Origin: DATKQY01 sp035532475
Lineage (GTDB): Bacteria > Actinomycetota > Acidimicrobiia > Acidimicrobiales > Bog-793
Direction: 5' to 3'
NCBI GenBank assembly: GCA_035532475.1
Contig: DATKQY010000050.1
Coordinates: 1 to 54,133 of the forward strand
DNA length: 54,133 nt
Part shown: piece after piece, positions 1 to 10,489 of the stretch
Position numbering within the stretch: the stretch's first letter is position 1
Layout: every line of letters starts with the position of its first letter
The notes under the pieces: generated by a model
The model's database searches: none
The model's input: the letters and a program-made list of their open reading frames with translations, nothing else
Told to the model about the DNA's origin: nothing
Made by a program: the position numbers and the translations under genes

Positions 1-5
1 CTAGC

Positions 6-1010
6 GTGCGCCAGGTGGCCGCTCCCGTGCCGACGCTCCCGCGCTACCCCTCGATCAGCGCCAAAGCGTACGAGCACCCGGCCGACCGGGCGGCGACGGC
101 GGCGCTCGGCTCGATCCCGCTCCTCGACCGGGTGCTGAAGAAGCTCAGCGAGTGGCGCTTCGAGCGGCCCTTCCAGCAGATCCTCCTGGCGGATGCCGTC
201 CGCCTCGGCGAGCGCCAGCGGCCGGACGTCTGGCACGCCCACCTCGCGGCGCTCGAGGCGCTCGACATCCCCCAGCGCCCGGAGCTGTACATCCAGGGCC
301 TGCCGATGATGAACGCGATGACCGTCGGCTCGGCCAGGCCCCTCGTCATCGTGAACTCCTCGCTCGTGCGCAAGGTTCCGGGCGAGGAGCTCACCGCGGT
401 CCTCGCCCACGAGGGCGGTCACATCCTGTCGGACCACGTGCACTACGCGACCGTGCTCGCCATCCTCCAGCGCCTCCTCCAGACGGGGCTCTCGCCGATC
501 GGCCGGCTGCCCCTGCAGGCGGTGGTGCTCGTGCTGCTCGAGTGGTACCGCTGCGCCGAGCTGAGCTGCGACCGCGCGGCGACCCTCGTCACCGACGACC
601 CGCTCGTCACGTGCCGCCTGCTGATGAGCGTCGCGGGCGGCGGCGTCGAGGGCCTCGACCTGAACGCCTTCCTCACCCAGGCGGCCGAGTTCGCCGAGTC
701 CGAGGACCTGCTCGCCCGCCCCGGGCGCTGGATGACCGAGCTGCACCGGACCCATCCCTTCGCGGTGCGGCGCGTCGGCGAGCTGATGCGCTGGGTGCAG
801 GAGGGCGAGTTCGACCGGATCCGCTCGGGCAGCTATGTCCGCCGGGGCGAGGAGCCTCCGGTCGGGGACAACTTCCGCGAAGCGACCGAGCACTACCGCC
901 GGCGCTTCCTCGAGATCGTGGACCGGGTGGCCGGCGGCGCGCAGAAGCTCTTCAACCAGTTCTCCGCCTGGCTGCGCACCGACGGCGACGGGCACGGCGA
1001 GCGGGAATAG
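6..1010 (+). CDS. M48-family zinc metalloprotease, possibly 5' truncated by the window edge
   Basis: Predicted zinc-dependent peptidase of the M48 (Ste24/HtpX-like) group. The zinc site is visible as HEGGH at residues 135-139, with a downstream ELSCD (about 185-189) that fits the third-ligand Glu plus Asp pattern of M48. A hydrophobic stretch lies around residues 163-180, between the two motifs. No N-terminal signal or transmembrane pair is seen, unlike HtpX, so it is likely cytosolic or peripherally membrane-bound. The GTG at position 6 is the first in-frame start inside the window; the true start may lie upstream. The C-terminal 100 residues are Arg/Glu-rich and not recognisable. The substrate cannot be deduced. 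A GC hairpin follows the stop. Confidence 0.8.
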   Translation: MRQVAAPVPTLPRYPSISAKAYEHPADRAATAALGSIPLLDRVLKKLSEWRFERPFQQILLADAVRLGERQRPDVWHAHLAALEALDIPQRPELYIQGLPMMNAMTVGSARPLVIVNSSLVRKVPGEELTAVLAHEGGHILSDHVHYATVLAILQRLLQTGLSPIGRLPLQAVVLVLLEWYRCAELSCDRAATLVTDDPLVTCRLLMSVAGGGVEGLDLNAFLTQAAEFAESEDLLARPGRWMTELHRTHPFAVRRVGELMRWVQEGEFDRIRSGSYVRRGEEPPVGDNFREATEHYRRRFLEIVDRVAGGAQKLFNQFSAWLRTDGDGHGERE

Positions 1011-1033
1011 GCGCACCCGCCGGGCCCGGGCCT

Positions 1034-1049
1034 GCCCGGCCTGCCGGGC
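1034..1049 (+). terminator. GC hairpin after the M48 protease gene
   Basis: Stem GCCCGG (1034-1039), loop CCTG, stem CCGGGC (1044-1049), 24 bases after the protease stop. There is no T tract, as is common for actinobacterial hairpin terminators. It abuts the miaB -10 element, so the two transcription units are separated by only a few bases. Confidence 0.4.
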
Positions 1050-1052
1050 GCG

Positions 1053-1058
1053 TAACCT
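1053..1058 (+). promoter_or_regulatory. -10 element (TAACCT) of a leaderless miaB promoter
   Basis: TAACCT ends 6 bases before the ATG at 1065, so transcription would begin at the start codon. No ribosome binding site is present between them. Confidence 0.55.
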
Positions 1059-1064
1059 TCCGTC

Positions 1065-2603
1065 ATGACCAGGAAGTTCTTCGTCCGTACCTTCGGCTGC
1101 CAGATGAACGAGCACGACTCCGAGCGGATCGCCGCCGAGCTCGGCGGCGACGGGCTGGAGCGGACCGATGAGCTCGAGGAGGCCGACGTCGTCGTCCTCA
1201 ACACGTGCTGCATCCGAGAGAACGCCGACAACAAGCTCTACGGCCACCTCGGGCACCTGAAGTCGCTCCGCGACCGCAAGCCCGACCTCCAGATCGCGGT
1301 CGCCGGCTGTCTCGCCCAGAAGGACCGGGACGCCATCTTGTTGCGCGCCCCCCACGTCGACGCCGTGTTCGGCACCCACAACGTGTCCCGCGCGGCCGGC
1401 CTGCTGCGCGAGGCGCGCGCCAGCGGGCGCCAGGTCATCGAGGTGCTCGACGCGCCGACCGGCGACGATGAGGCCTTCCCCTCGGCCATGCTGGTCAGGC
1501 CCGACCTGCCGTACGCGGCGTGGGTGACGGTCCAGGTCGGCTGCGACAACTCCTGTGCCTTCTGCATCGTCCCCGCGGTGCGCGGGCCCGAGCAGAGCCG
1601 GCCCTTCGGCGACCTCGTCGCCGAGGTGGAGGCGCTGGCTGACGCCGGCACGGTCGAGGTGACCCTCCTCGGCCAGAACGTCAACTCTTACGGCCGCGAC
1701 CTGACGACGCGCCTGCGCCGGGGCGGTCCCGAGACGCCCGGCGGGGGCGACGACGACGGGGCGGGGGCCGCGAGCCTCGCCCGCCTCGCCGGCGCCCGGT
1801 GGGCGGCGGAGGGGGCGTCGCGCGCCCGGCCCCTCTTCGCCGACCTGCTCCGCGCCGTCGGGGCGGTCCGGGGGATCCGGCGGGTCCGCTTCACCAGCCC
1901 GCACCCGAAGGATCTCCGGCCGGAGACGATCGCCGCGATGGCCGAGACCCCGGCCGTGTGCGAGCAGCTCCACCTGCCCCTCCAGTCGGGGAGCGACCGT
2001 GTGCTCGCCGTCATGCGCCGCGGCTACACCGCGGCTCGCTACCTCGAGCGGCTGGCAGCGGCGCGCGCCGCGATCCCGGGGCTGGCCGTGACGACGGATA
2101 TCATCGTGGGCTTCCCCGGCGAGTCCGAGGAAGACTTCGCCGAGACGCTCGAGGTCGCCGCCGAGGCCCGGTACGACAGCGCGTACACCTTCATCTTCTC
2201 GCCGCGGCCGGGGACGCGTGCCGCCGCGATGACGGATCGGCTCCTGCCCGCCGAGGTCGTCGCCGAGCGCTTCGCCCGCCTGAAGGTCGTCATCGACCGC
2301 TCGGCGATCCAGGCCAACCTCGCCCGGGTCGGCAGGGACGAGGAGGTCGTGGTCGAGGGGCCGTCGAAGAAGGACCCCGGGATCCTCGCCGCGCGGACGC
2401 GCCAGGGGAAGCTCGTCCACTTCTCGCCACGCGCGGCGTCGCTCGTCCCGGGGAGCTTCGCGACGGTCCGGATCGGCTCGGCGGGGCCCCACCACCTCGC
2501 CGGCGAGCTGATCGCCGTGGAGGAGCCCGTGCCGCCGCAGTCCGGGTCCGCCGTCCCGGTCAGGATCTCCCCGGGGAGGATCTCGCCGGTCAGCGCGCCG
2601 TAG
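1065..2603 (+). CDS. miaB: tRNA-2-methylthio-N6-dimethylallyladenosine synthase (MiaB)
   Basis: Radical-SAM methylthiotransferase that adds a methylthio group to isopentenyl-A37 of tRNAs reading UNN codons. The N-terminal UPF0004 domain shows the three cluster cysteines (C12 in FGCQMN, C48 or C49 in NTCC, C82 in AGC). The radical-SAM motif CDNSCAFC follows at 160-167, then LLGQNVNSYG at 201-210 and a C-terminal TRAM-like region from about residue 440. At 512 aa it is longer than usual. The excess is a Gly/Asp/Ala/Arg-rich insert at about residues 212-256, between the GQNVNSYG motif and FADLLRAV, and a Pro-rich tail. The ATG start fits the conserved FFVRTFGCQMN N-terminus and lies directly downstream of a TANNNT box. 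A dimethylallyltransferase gene (miaA) is not in the window. Confidence 0.95.
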   Translation: MTRKFFVRTFGCQMNEHDSERIAAELGGDGLERTDELEEADVVVLNTCCIRENADNKLYGHLGHLKSLRDRKPDLQIAVAGCLAQKDRDAILLRAPHVDAVFGTHNVSRAAGLLREARASGRQVIEVLDAPTGDDEAFPSAMLVRPDLPYAAWVTVQVGCDNSCAFCIVPAVRGPEQSRPFGDLVAEVEALADAGTVEVTLLGQNVNSYGRDLTTRLRRGGPETPGGGDDDGAGAASLARLAGARWAAEGASRARPLFADLLRAVGAVRGIRRVRFTSPHPKDLRPETIAAMAETPAVCEQLHLPLQSGSDRVLAVMRRGYTAARYLERLAAARAAIPGLAVTTDIIVGFPGESEEDFAETLEVAAEARYDSAYTFIFSPRPGTRAAAMTDRLLPAEVVAERFARLKVVIDRSAIQANLARVGRDEEVVVEGPSKKDPGILAARTRQGKLVHFSPRAASLVPGSFATVRIGSAGPHHLAGELIAVEEPVPPQSGSAVPVRISPGRISPVSAP

Positions 2604-2666
2604 CGGGGCGGCCGGCGCCGGCGAAGCCCGGAGCACGGGCGAGGAGGGCCGCGCCGGGTCCCGGCC

Positions 2667-2672
2667 TAGACT
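2667..2672 (+). promoter_or_regulatory. -10 element (TAGACT) upstream of secA
   Basis: TAGACT ends 8 bases before the GTG at 2681, with no ribosome binding site between, consistent with a leaderless or nearly leaderless secA transcript. Confidence 0.5.
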
Positions 2673-2680
2673 CGCGGGTC

Positions 2681-5497
<2,817 letters not shown>

Positions 5498-5503
5498 GGG
5501 TCC

Positions 5504-6670
5504 GTGACGACGACCGGTCGCGCAGGACCGGGGAGCGGCCCCGCCGAGGAGCGCCCCGACATCGCCACGGAGCTCGCCTCGTTGCGGACGCGCCTCGAGG
5601 CGGCGGCCTCCTACCTCCATCTCGACCAGCTCCGCGAGGAGCTGGTCCGCCTCGAGGGCGAGGTCGGCGCGCCCGACCTCTGGTCGGACCCGGACCACGC
5701 GCGCCTCGTGAGCACCGCCTACGGCCGGGTGAAGTCCGACGTCGACCAGCTCGACGAGCTGGCCGCCCGCCTGGGCGATGCCAGCGAGCTCCACGAGCTC
5801 GCGCTCCAAGAGGGCGGCGACTCGCTCGACGCGATGGCCGGCGAGCTGACCGAGGCTGCCGACCACGTCGGCCGGGCGCTCGACGACCTGGAGCTGCGCA
5901 GCCTGTTCTCCGGCGAGCACGACGACCGCGACGCCATCGCCGAGATCCACGCCGGGGCGGGCGGGACCGACGCGCAGGACTGGGCCGAGGTGATGCTGCG
6001 GATGTACTTGCGCTGGGCGGAGCGGCGGGGCTTCTCGGTCGAGCTCGACGAGGTCTCGGCGGGCCAGGAGGCCGGCATCTTGTCCGCGACCTTCCTCGTG
6101 CGCGGCCGGCACGCCTACGGTCTGCTGACCGCGGAGCGCGGCGTCCACCGCCTGGTGCGCATGTCGCCGTTCGACGCCCAGCACCGGCGCCAGACGAGCT
6201 TCGCCTCCTTCGAGGTGACCCCGTTCCTCGAGGACCTCTCCGCGGAGGTGACGATCGACGAGAAGGACCTCCGCATCGACACCTACCGCTCCTCGGGCGC
6301 AGGTGGCCAGCACGTCAACGTGACGGACTCGGCGGTGCGGATCACGCACCTGCCGACCGGGATCGTCGTCTCGTGCCAGAACGAGCGGAGCCAGCACCAG
6401 AACAAGGCGAAGGCGATGCAGTTCCTCGCCGCGAAGCTCGCCGAGCGCCAGCGCGAGGAGCGCCGGGCGGAGCTCTCGGCGCTCACGGGCCCCCAGACCG
6501 ACGTCGCTTGGGGGAACCAGATCCGTTCCTACGTGATGGCCCCTTACCAGCTCGTGAAGGATCTGCGGACCGAGCACGAGACGGGCAACGTCGAGGCGGT
6601 GCTCGACGGCGAGCTCGACGAGTTCATGGTCGCGTTCCTGCGCTGGCGGCGGTCCGAGCACCCCGACTGA
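5504..6670 (+). CDS. prfB: Peptide chain release factor 2
   Basis: Class I release factor reading UAA/UGA stops. The anticodon-mimic SPF tripeptide appears in LVRMSPFDAQHRRQ, and the peptidyl-hydrolysis GGQ in SSGAGGQHVNVTDSAVR. The 388 aa include an N-terminal extension of about 20 residues before the helical domain. The frame is continuous, so the in-frame UGA programmed frameshift used by many prfB genes is absent here. GTG 5504 lies 6 bases after the secA stop and the two are probably co-transcribed. The prfB-ftsE-ftsX order is conserved in actinobacteria, but the smpB that often follows is replaced by an unrelated gene. Confidence 0.95.
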   Translation: MTTTGRAGPGSGPAEERPDIATELASLRTRLEAAASYLHLDQLREELVRLEGEVGAPDLWSDPDHARLVSTAYGRVKSDVDQLDELAARLGDASELHELALQEGGDSLDAMAGELTEAADHVGRALDDLELRSLFSGEHDDRDAIAEIHAGAGGTDAQDWAEVMLRMYLRWAERRGFSVELDEVSAGQEAGILSATFLVRGRHAYGLLTAERGVHRLVRMSPFDAQHRRQTSFASFEVTPFLEDLSAEVTIDEKDLRIDTYRSSGAGGQHVNVTDSAVRITHLPTGIVVSCQNERSQHQNKAKAMQFLAAKLAERQREERRAELSALTGPQTDVAWGNQIRSYVMAPYQLVKDLRTEHETGNVEAVLDGELDEFMVAFLRWRRSEHPD

Positions 6671-6758
6671 GCTCGCCGCAGGGCCGCCGCGGCTGCGTCG
6701 CGGTCCAGGCCGGGGCGGGGAAACGGGCGGTCCGGTCCGGGGACGGGGTGAAGTGTCA

Positions 6759-6787
6759 CTGGACTGTCATGGTCCGGCTGGTAGGGT
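6759..6787 (+). promoter_or_regulatory. Candidate promoter for ftsEX
   Basis: In the 256-base prfB-ftsE gap, CTGGAC (6759-6764) and TAGGGT (6782-6787) are separated by 17 bases, a plausible sigma-70 -35/-10 pair. The transcript leader would be about 130 bases. I see nothing else firm in this gap. Confidence 0.4.
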
Positions 6788-6926
6788 TTCGCGGAACACC
6801 CGCAGGTGGGACCTGCTCACCCGGGCGACAAATGCAAGCGCGCTGGACGGGACGTGCGGGTCCCTGCGCCGAAGAGCCGTTCCCGGGGGGCGACCCCATC
6901 GGATGCGTGCCCCGAGGAAGAGGAAG

Positions 6927-7739
6927 ATGATCCGCTTCGACAACGTCACCAAGTCGTACAAGGGTGCGATGCCTGCGCTGCGGGACATCTCGCTCGAGAT
7001 CTTGAAGGGCGAGTTCGTCTTCCTCGTCGGGTCCTCGGGCTCGGGCAAGACCACTTTCTTGAAGCTCCTGCTCCGTGAGGAGCTGCCGGACGACGGGCGG
7101 ATCTGGGTCGCCGGCCGGGACATCGGCCAGCTCTCCCAGTGGCGCGTGCCGTACCTGCGCCGCAATCTCGGCTGCGTCTTCCAGGACTTCCGGCTCCTGC
7201 CGAACAAGACCGTGGCGGAGAACGTCGCGTTCGCGCTGGAGGTGATCGGGCGGCCCCGTGGCCAGATCAAGACCCAGGTCACCCAGGTGCTCGAGCTGGT
7301 CGGCCTCGGCCAGAAGCATGAGCGGATGCCCGACGAGCTCTCCGGCGGCGAGCAGCAGCGGGTCGCCATCGCCCGGGCGTTCGTGAACCGCCCGCTGGTC
7401 CTCCTCGCGGACGAGCCGACAGGGAACCTCGACCCGGCGACGAGCCAGGGGATCATGAAGCTGCTGGACCGGATCAACCGCACCGGCACGACGGTCGTGA
7501 TGGCGACCCACGACGTCGGCATCGTCGACACGATGCGCCGGCGGGTCGTCGAGCTCGACCGTGGCCACCTGGTCCGTGACCAGGCCCGGGGCGTGTACGG
7601 CTACGCCGCCGACCTCAACACGTCCAGCCGGGGCGTGCCCGCGGTGTCGGTGGCCGCCGGCCGCGGCGCCTATGACGGTGCCGACGAGCCGATCACGAAC
7701 CGGGTTGCCGCCGTTCGCGCTCGTCGCGGCCAGCGCTGA
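6927..7739 (+). CDS. ftsE: Cell division ABC-type ATPase FtsE
   Basis: ATPase partner of FtsX that couples the divisome to peptidoglycan hydrolysis at the septum. The ABC hallmarks are all present: Walker A GSSGSGKTT, Q-loop region FQDFRLLPNKT, signature LSGGEQQR, Walker B VLLADEPTGNLD, and an H-loop in MATHD. ATG 6927 is chosen because GAGGAAGAGGAAG precedes it and because it yields the canonical MIRFDNVTKSY start. The 270-aa product carries a C-terminal extension of about 45 residues after the H-loop that is longer than in enterobacterial FtsE and has no recognisable motif. ftsX starts 11 bases downstream. Confidence 0.96.
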   Translation: MIRFDNVTKSYKGAMPALRDISLEILKGEFVFLVGSSGSGKTTFLKLLLREELPDDGRIWVAGRDIGQLSQWRVPYLRRNLGCVFQDFRLLPNKTVAENVAFALEVIGRPRGQIKTQVTQVLELVGLGQKHERMPDELSGGEQQRVAIARAFVNRPLVLLADEPTGNLDPATSQGIMKLLDRINRTGTTVVMATHDVGIVDTMRRRVVELDRGHLVRDQARGVYGYAADLNTSSRGVPAVSVAAGRGAYDGADEPITNRVAAVRARRGQR

Positions 7740-7750
7740 CGGTCGGTCCG

Positions 7751-8641
7751 GTGGCAGTCTCGGTCGACTACGTCGCGAAGGAAACCGCGACGAACCTCTG
7801 GCGGAACCGGATGATGGCCCTCGCGGCGATCCTCACCGTCGCCGTCTCGCTCTCGCTCGTCGGCACGGCGCTGTTGCTGCGCCAGGCGGTGAACCGCCAG
7901 ATCAGCGCGTGGGGCCACAACGTCAACGTCCAGATCTTCATGAACGCCAACGCGACGAACTCCCAGGTCGCGAACGTCCGCTCGATGATCAAGCAGACGC
8001 CGCAGATCACCGCCTTCACCTATCTCGGCCACCAGGCCTCCTACGCCCAGGCGAAGAAGATCCTCGCCGGCGACCCCGCCGCGATCGGCGTGCTCACCGC
8101 GCAGACGACGCCAACGGTGTTCCGTGTCCAGCTGAAGGATCCCGCCGGGGCGGCGACCGTGGTGTCGACCTTCAACTCGGGGCTGCCCGGCGTCTACCAG
8201 GCGACCTCGCCGTCGCAGAGCATCCACGTCATGCAAGAGGTCACGAACGTGCTGCAGATCATCCTGCTCGTGATCGCGATCGTGCTGCTCGTCTCGTCGC
8301 TCGTGCTGATCCTGAACGCCATCCGCATGGCCATCTTCGCCCGCCGCCGCGAGGTCGGGGTGATGAAGCTCGTCGGGGCCACGAACTGGTTCATCCGGGT
8401 GCCGTTCATGCTGGAAGGCCTCGTCCAGGGGCTGCTCGGGGCAATCGTCGCCGTGGTGATCGTGCTGCTGTCGAACATCGGCGTGAACTACCTGATCAAC
8501 CACTACCACGTCTCGTTGCTCGGGTCGACGGTGCTGCCGACCCACGACCTGCTGATGACGGAGCTGCTGGTGGTGGCCGTCGGCGTGGTCGTCGGGGTCG
8601 CCGGCTCCTCGGTCGCCGTCCGTCGCTTCCTCGACGTCTGA
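7751..8641 (+). CDS. ftsX: Cell division protein FtsX
   Basis: Polytopic membrane subunit of FtsEX, which relays ATP hydrolysis to periplasmic or extracellular murein hydrolases. The first transmembrane helix lies at about residues 22-43. A long extracellular domain follows (about 44-165). Three further hydrophobic helices come at about 170-195, 215-245 and 275-295, interrupted by the ARRREVGVMKLVGAT loop typical of FtsX/MacB-like permeases. Length 296 aa is normal. GTG 7751 gives the conserved YVAKETATNLWRNR amphipathic N-terminus. A strong hairpin closes the operon. Confidence 0.95.
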   Translation: MAVSVDYVAKETATNLWRNRMMALAAILTVAVSLSLVGTALLLRQAVNRQISAWGHNVNVQIFMNANATNSQVANVRSMIKQTPQITAFTYLGHQASYAQAKKILAGDPAAIGVLTAQTTPTVFRVQLKDPAGAATVVSTFNSGLPGVYQATSPSQSIHVMQEVTNVLQIILLVIAIVLLVSSLVLILNAIRMAIFARRREVGVMKLVGATNWFIRVPFMLEGLVQGLLGAIVAVVIVLLSNIGVNYLINHYHVSLLGSTVLPTHDLLMTELLVVAVGVVVGVAGSSVAVRRFLDV

Positions 8642-8643
8642 CC

Positions 8644-8693
8644 CGCTCGGCGCCCCCGGCGGCGCCTGCGCGGGGCGCCGCCCCCGCCGAGCG
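8644..8693 (+). terminator. Two-tier hairpin terminator after ftsX
   Basis: Outer stem CGCTCGGC (8644-8651) with GCCGAGCG (8686-8693), and inner stem GGCGGCGCC (8658-8666) with GGCGCCGCC (8674-8682) around a 7-base loop, all perfect. It begins 2 bases after the ftsX stop. No T tract. Confidence 0.65.
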
Positions 8694-8759
8694 TCCAGAG
8701 ATGGCCGGACCCCGCCGACGCGTCACCGGTGGCCCTCTCGTCGGCTGGTCCACTTCCGG

Positions 8760-8765
8760 TACCGT
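8760..8765 (+). promoter_or_regulatory. -10 element (TACCGT) for the serine hydrolase gene
   Basis: TACCGT ends 8 bases before GTG 8774, with no ribosome binding site, consistent with a leaderless start. This position also guided the choice of start codon. Confidence 0.45.
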
Positions 8766-8773
8766 CGCAAGCG

Positions 8774-9661
8774 GTGAACGCGCTTCAGCTCGCCGACGAG
8801 TGGGAGGTCGAGCACTTCGCCGTCGGCGTGCGGTCGCGCGCCGGCGATGTCGAGGAGGTGCGCGGCTCCGTCGGTCGACGCTTCGAGTGGGCCTCGGTGA
8901 CGAAGCTCGTCACGGCGCTCGCAGTGCTCGTGGCCTACGAGGAGGGCACGGTCGACCTGGCCGAGCCGGCCGGCCCTCCCGGCTCGACGGTCCGGCACCT
9001 GCTGGCTCACGCGTCGGGCCTCGGTCCGGACGACCCGGTCCACCCGGTGGCGCCGCCGGGCGCCCGCAGGATCTACTCGAACGCCGGCTTCGAGGTGCTC
9101 GGCGCGCACCTGCAGGCCCGGTCGGCCATGTCGTTCGACGAGTACGCCCGTGCGGGCGTCCTCGAGCCGGTCGGCATGGTCGGCGCCCGCATGGGCAGCT
9201 CGGCCGCCACCGGCGCCTCGGGCACGCTCGCCGACCTGCTCGCACTCGGTGCAGAGCTCCTCGCGCCGGCGACCATCGACCCCTCGACGCTCGCTGCCGC
9301 GACGACCGTGTGCTACCCGGGCCTTGTCGGCGTGCTGCCGGGCTTCGGTCGTCAGGACCCCTGCGACTGGGGGCTCGGCTTCGAGCTGCGTGACCACAAG
9401 GCCCCGCACTGGACCGGTTGGACCAACTCGCCAGAGACGTTCGGCCACTTCGGCCAGAGCGGCAGCTTCCTCTGGGTGGACCCGGTGGCAGGCCTGGCGT
9501 GCGCCGGGCTGGCCGACCGGCCGTTCGACTCCTGGGCGGCGCACGCGTGGCCCCGCCTCGCCGACGCGGTGCTCGCCGAGCACGCCGGCCACGCCCGCCG
9601 CCGGGCGGACGGTGACCCGCCCCGCCCCGCCCACGCCCCCGTGCGACCCGTTCCGGGTTGA
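8774..9661 (+). CDS. Serine hydrolase of the beta-lactamase / PBP-like (class C) family
   Basis: Predicted active-site serine hydrolase with the penicillin-recognising fold. SVTK provides the SxxK nucleophile/base pair, YSNAGF the YxN motif and HFGQSG the third (K/H-x-G) motif. The family includes class C beta-lactamases, D-Ala-D-Ala carboxypeptidases and esterases, so the substrate is not predictable. No signal peptide is visible, so it is probably cytoplasmic and an esterase-like role is more likely than cell-wall processing. The tail of about 25 residues is Arg/Pro-rich and disordered. An in-frame ATG-like extension to 8729 exists, but the TACCGT box favours GTG 8774 (295 aa). It sits alone between terminators. 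Confidence 0.8.
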   Translation: MNALQLADEWEVEHFAVGVRSRAGDVEEVRGSVGRRFEWASVTKLVTALAVLVAYEEGTVDLAEPAGPPGSTVRHLLAHASGLGPDDPVHPVAPPGARRIYSNAGFEVLGAHLQARSAMSFDEYARAGVLEPVGMVGARMGSSAATGASGTLADLLALGAELLAPATIDPSTLAAATTVCYPGLVGVLPGFGRQDPCDWGLGFELRDHKAPHWTGWTNSPETFGHFGQSGSFLWVDPVAGLACAGLADRPFDSWAAHAWPRLADAVLAEHAGHARRRADGDPPRPAHAPVRPVPG

Positions 9662-9702
9662 CGCCGTCTGGGGGTGACCCCCGCCGCGGCGTTCCCGGAC
9701 GC

Positions 9703-9708
9703 TACGCT
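9703..9708 (+). promoter_or_regulatory. -10 element (TACGCT) for the leader ORF / nucleotidylyltransferase unit
   Basis: TACGCT ends 8 bases before ATG 9717, the start of a 10-codon ORF, not of the main gene. Confidence 0.4.
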
Positions 9709-9716
9709 CGACGGCG

Positions 9717-9749
9717 ATGACCTGCCCGTTCCGCGGCACCCGTCCGTGA
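9717..9749 (+). CDS. Putative 10-codon leader ORF coupled to the nucleotidylyltransferase
   Basis: An ATG placed 8 bases after a TACGCT box opens the frame MTCPFRGTRP and stops at TGA 9747-9749. That stop overlaps the GTG (9746-9748) taken as the start of the next gene, giving a GTGA junction like those between the operon genes elsewhere in this window. If translated, it would deliver ribosomes to the nucleotidylyltransferase start, which has no ribosome binding site of its own. The alternative is that the main gene begins at GTG 9674 and this ORF is chance. Confidence 0.35.
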   Translation: MTCPFRGTRP

Positions 9750-10489
9750 GGGGCGTCCTCCTCGCCGGGGGCACGGGTAGCCGCCTGCATCCGCTCACGC
9801 GGATCACGAACAAGCACCTGCTGCCGATCTACGACCGCCCGATGATCGCCTACGCGGTCGAGGCGCTGGTCAAGTCGGGGATCTCCGAGATCATGGTGGT
9901 CACCGGCGGCACCCACGCCGGCGAGTTCCTGCGCCTGCTCTCGAGCGGCGAGGAGCACGGGGTCGACCGCCTCTGCTACGCCTACCAGGACCGCCCGGGC
10001 GGCATCGCCGAGGCGCTCGGGCTGGCGGAGCGCTTCGTCGGCGACGACCTCGTGCTCGTGATGCTGGCGGACAACGTCTTCGGCCAGACGATCCGGCCGA
10101 CGGTCGAGCGCTTCAACGAGCAGGCCAAGGGGGCGCGGATCGTCCTCGCCCCGGTCGCCGAGCCGGAGCACCTGCGCCACCTCGGCGTGCCCGAGCTCAC
10201 CGACGACGGCCGGGTCGGCCGTATCGTCGAGAAGCCCGTCGATCCTCCGAGCCGCTACTGCGTCACCGGTGTCTACTGCTACGACCCGAGCGTGTTCTCG
10301 GTCATCGGGCAGCTGGAACCCTCCGGGCGGGGCGAGCTCGAGATCACCGACGTGAACAACCACTACGTCGAGACCGGCCAGATGGCCTACGACGTCCTCG
10401 ACGGGTTCTGGGGCGACGCGGGGGAGTCGATCGACGCCTACTACGCGGTCAACGACCACGTGCGGCGCTTCGGGGCGAACCTCGACTAG
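9746..10489 (+). CDS. Sugar-1-phosphate nucleotidylyltransferase (glucose-1-phosphate thymidylyltransferase-like)
   Basis: Activates a hexose-1-phosphate with an NTP (most likely dTTP) to make an NDP-sugar for glycan synthesis. The N-terminal GGTGSRLHPLT nucleotide-binding loop with the HLLPIYDRPM segment is the RmlA signature. VLMLADNVFG holds the metal-binding Asp, and VEKP and GELEITD are conserved downstream. From GTG 9746 the product is 247 aa, the short form without the C-terminal allosteric tail of classic RmlA. GTG 9674 would add 24 residues that look unlike the family. No other rml genes are adjacent. The stop is shared with the convergent gene in the tetranucleotide CTAG. Confidence 0.85.
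   Translation: MRGVLLAGGTGSRLHPLTRITNKHLLPIYDRPMIAYAVEALVKSGISEIMVVTGGTHAGEFLRLLSSGEEHGVDRLCYAYQDRPGGIAEALGLAERFVGDDLVLVMLADNVFGQTIRPTVERFNEQAKGARIVLAPVAEPEHLRHLGVPELTDDGRVGRIVEKPVDPPSRYCVTGVYCYDPSVFSVIGQLEPSGRGELEITDVNNHYVETGQMAYDVLDGFWGDAGESIDAYYAVNDHVRRFGANLD

Noticed and set aside
5504..5600. Programmed frameshift in prfB
   Set aside because: The frame is continuous from GTG 5504 through GGQ, with no in-frame TGA.
6753..6926. Upstream start for FtsE at 6753
   Set aside because: It would add 58 non-conserved residues; ATG 6927 has a strong ribosome binding site and the canonical N-terminus.
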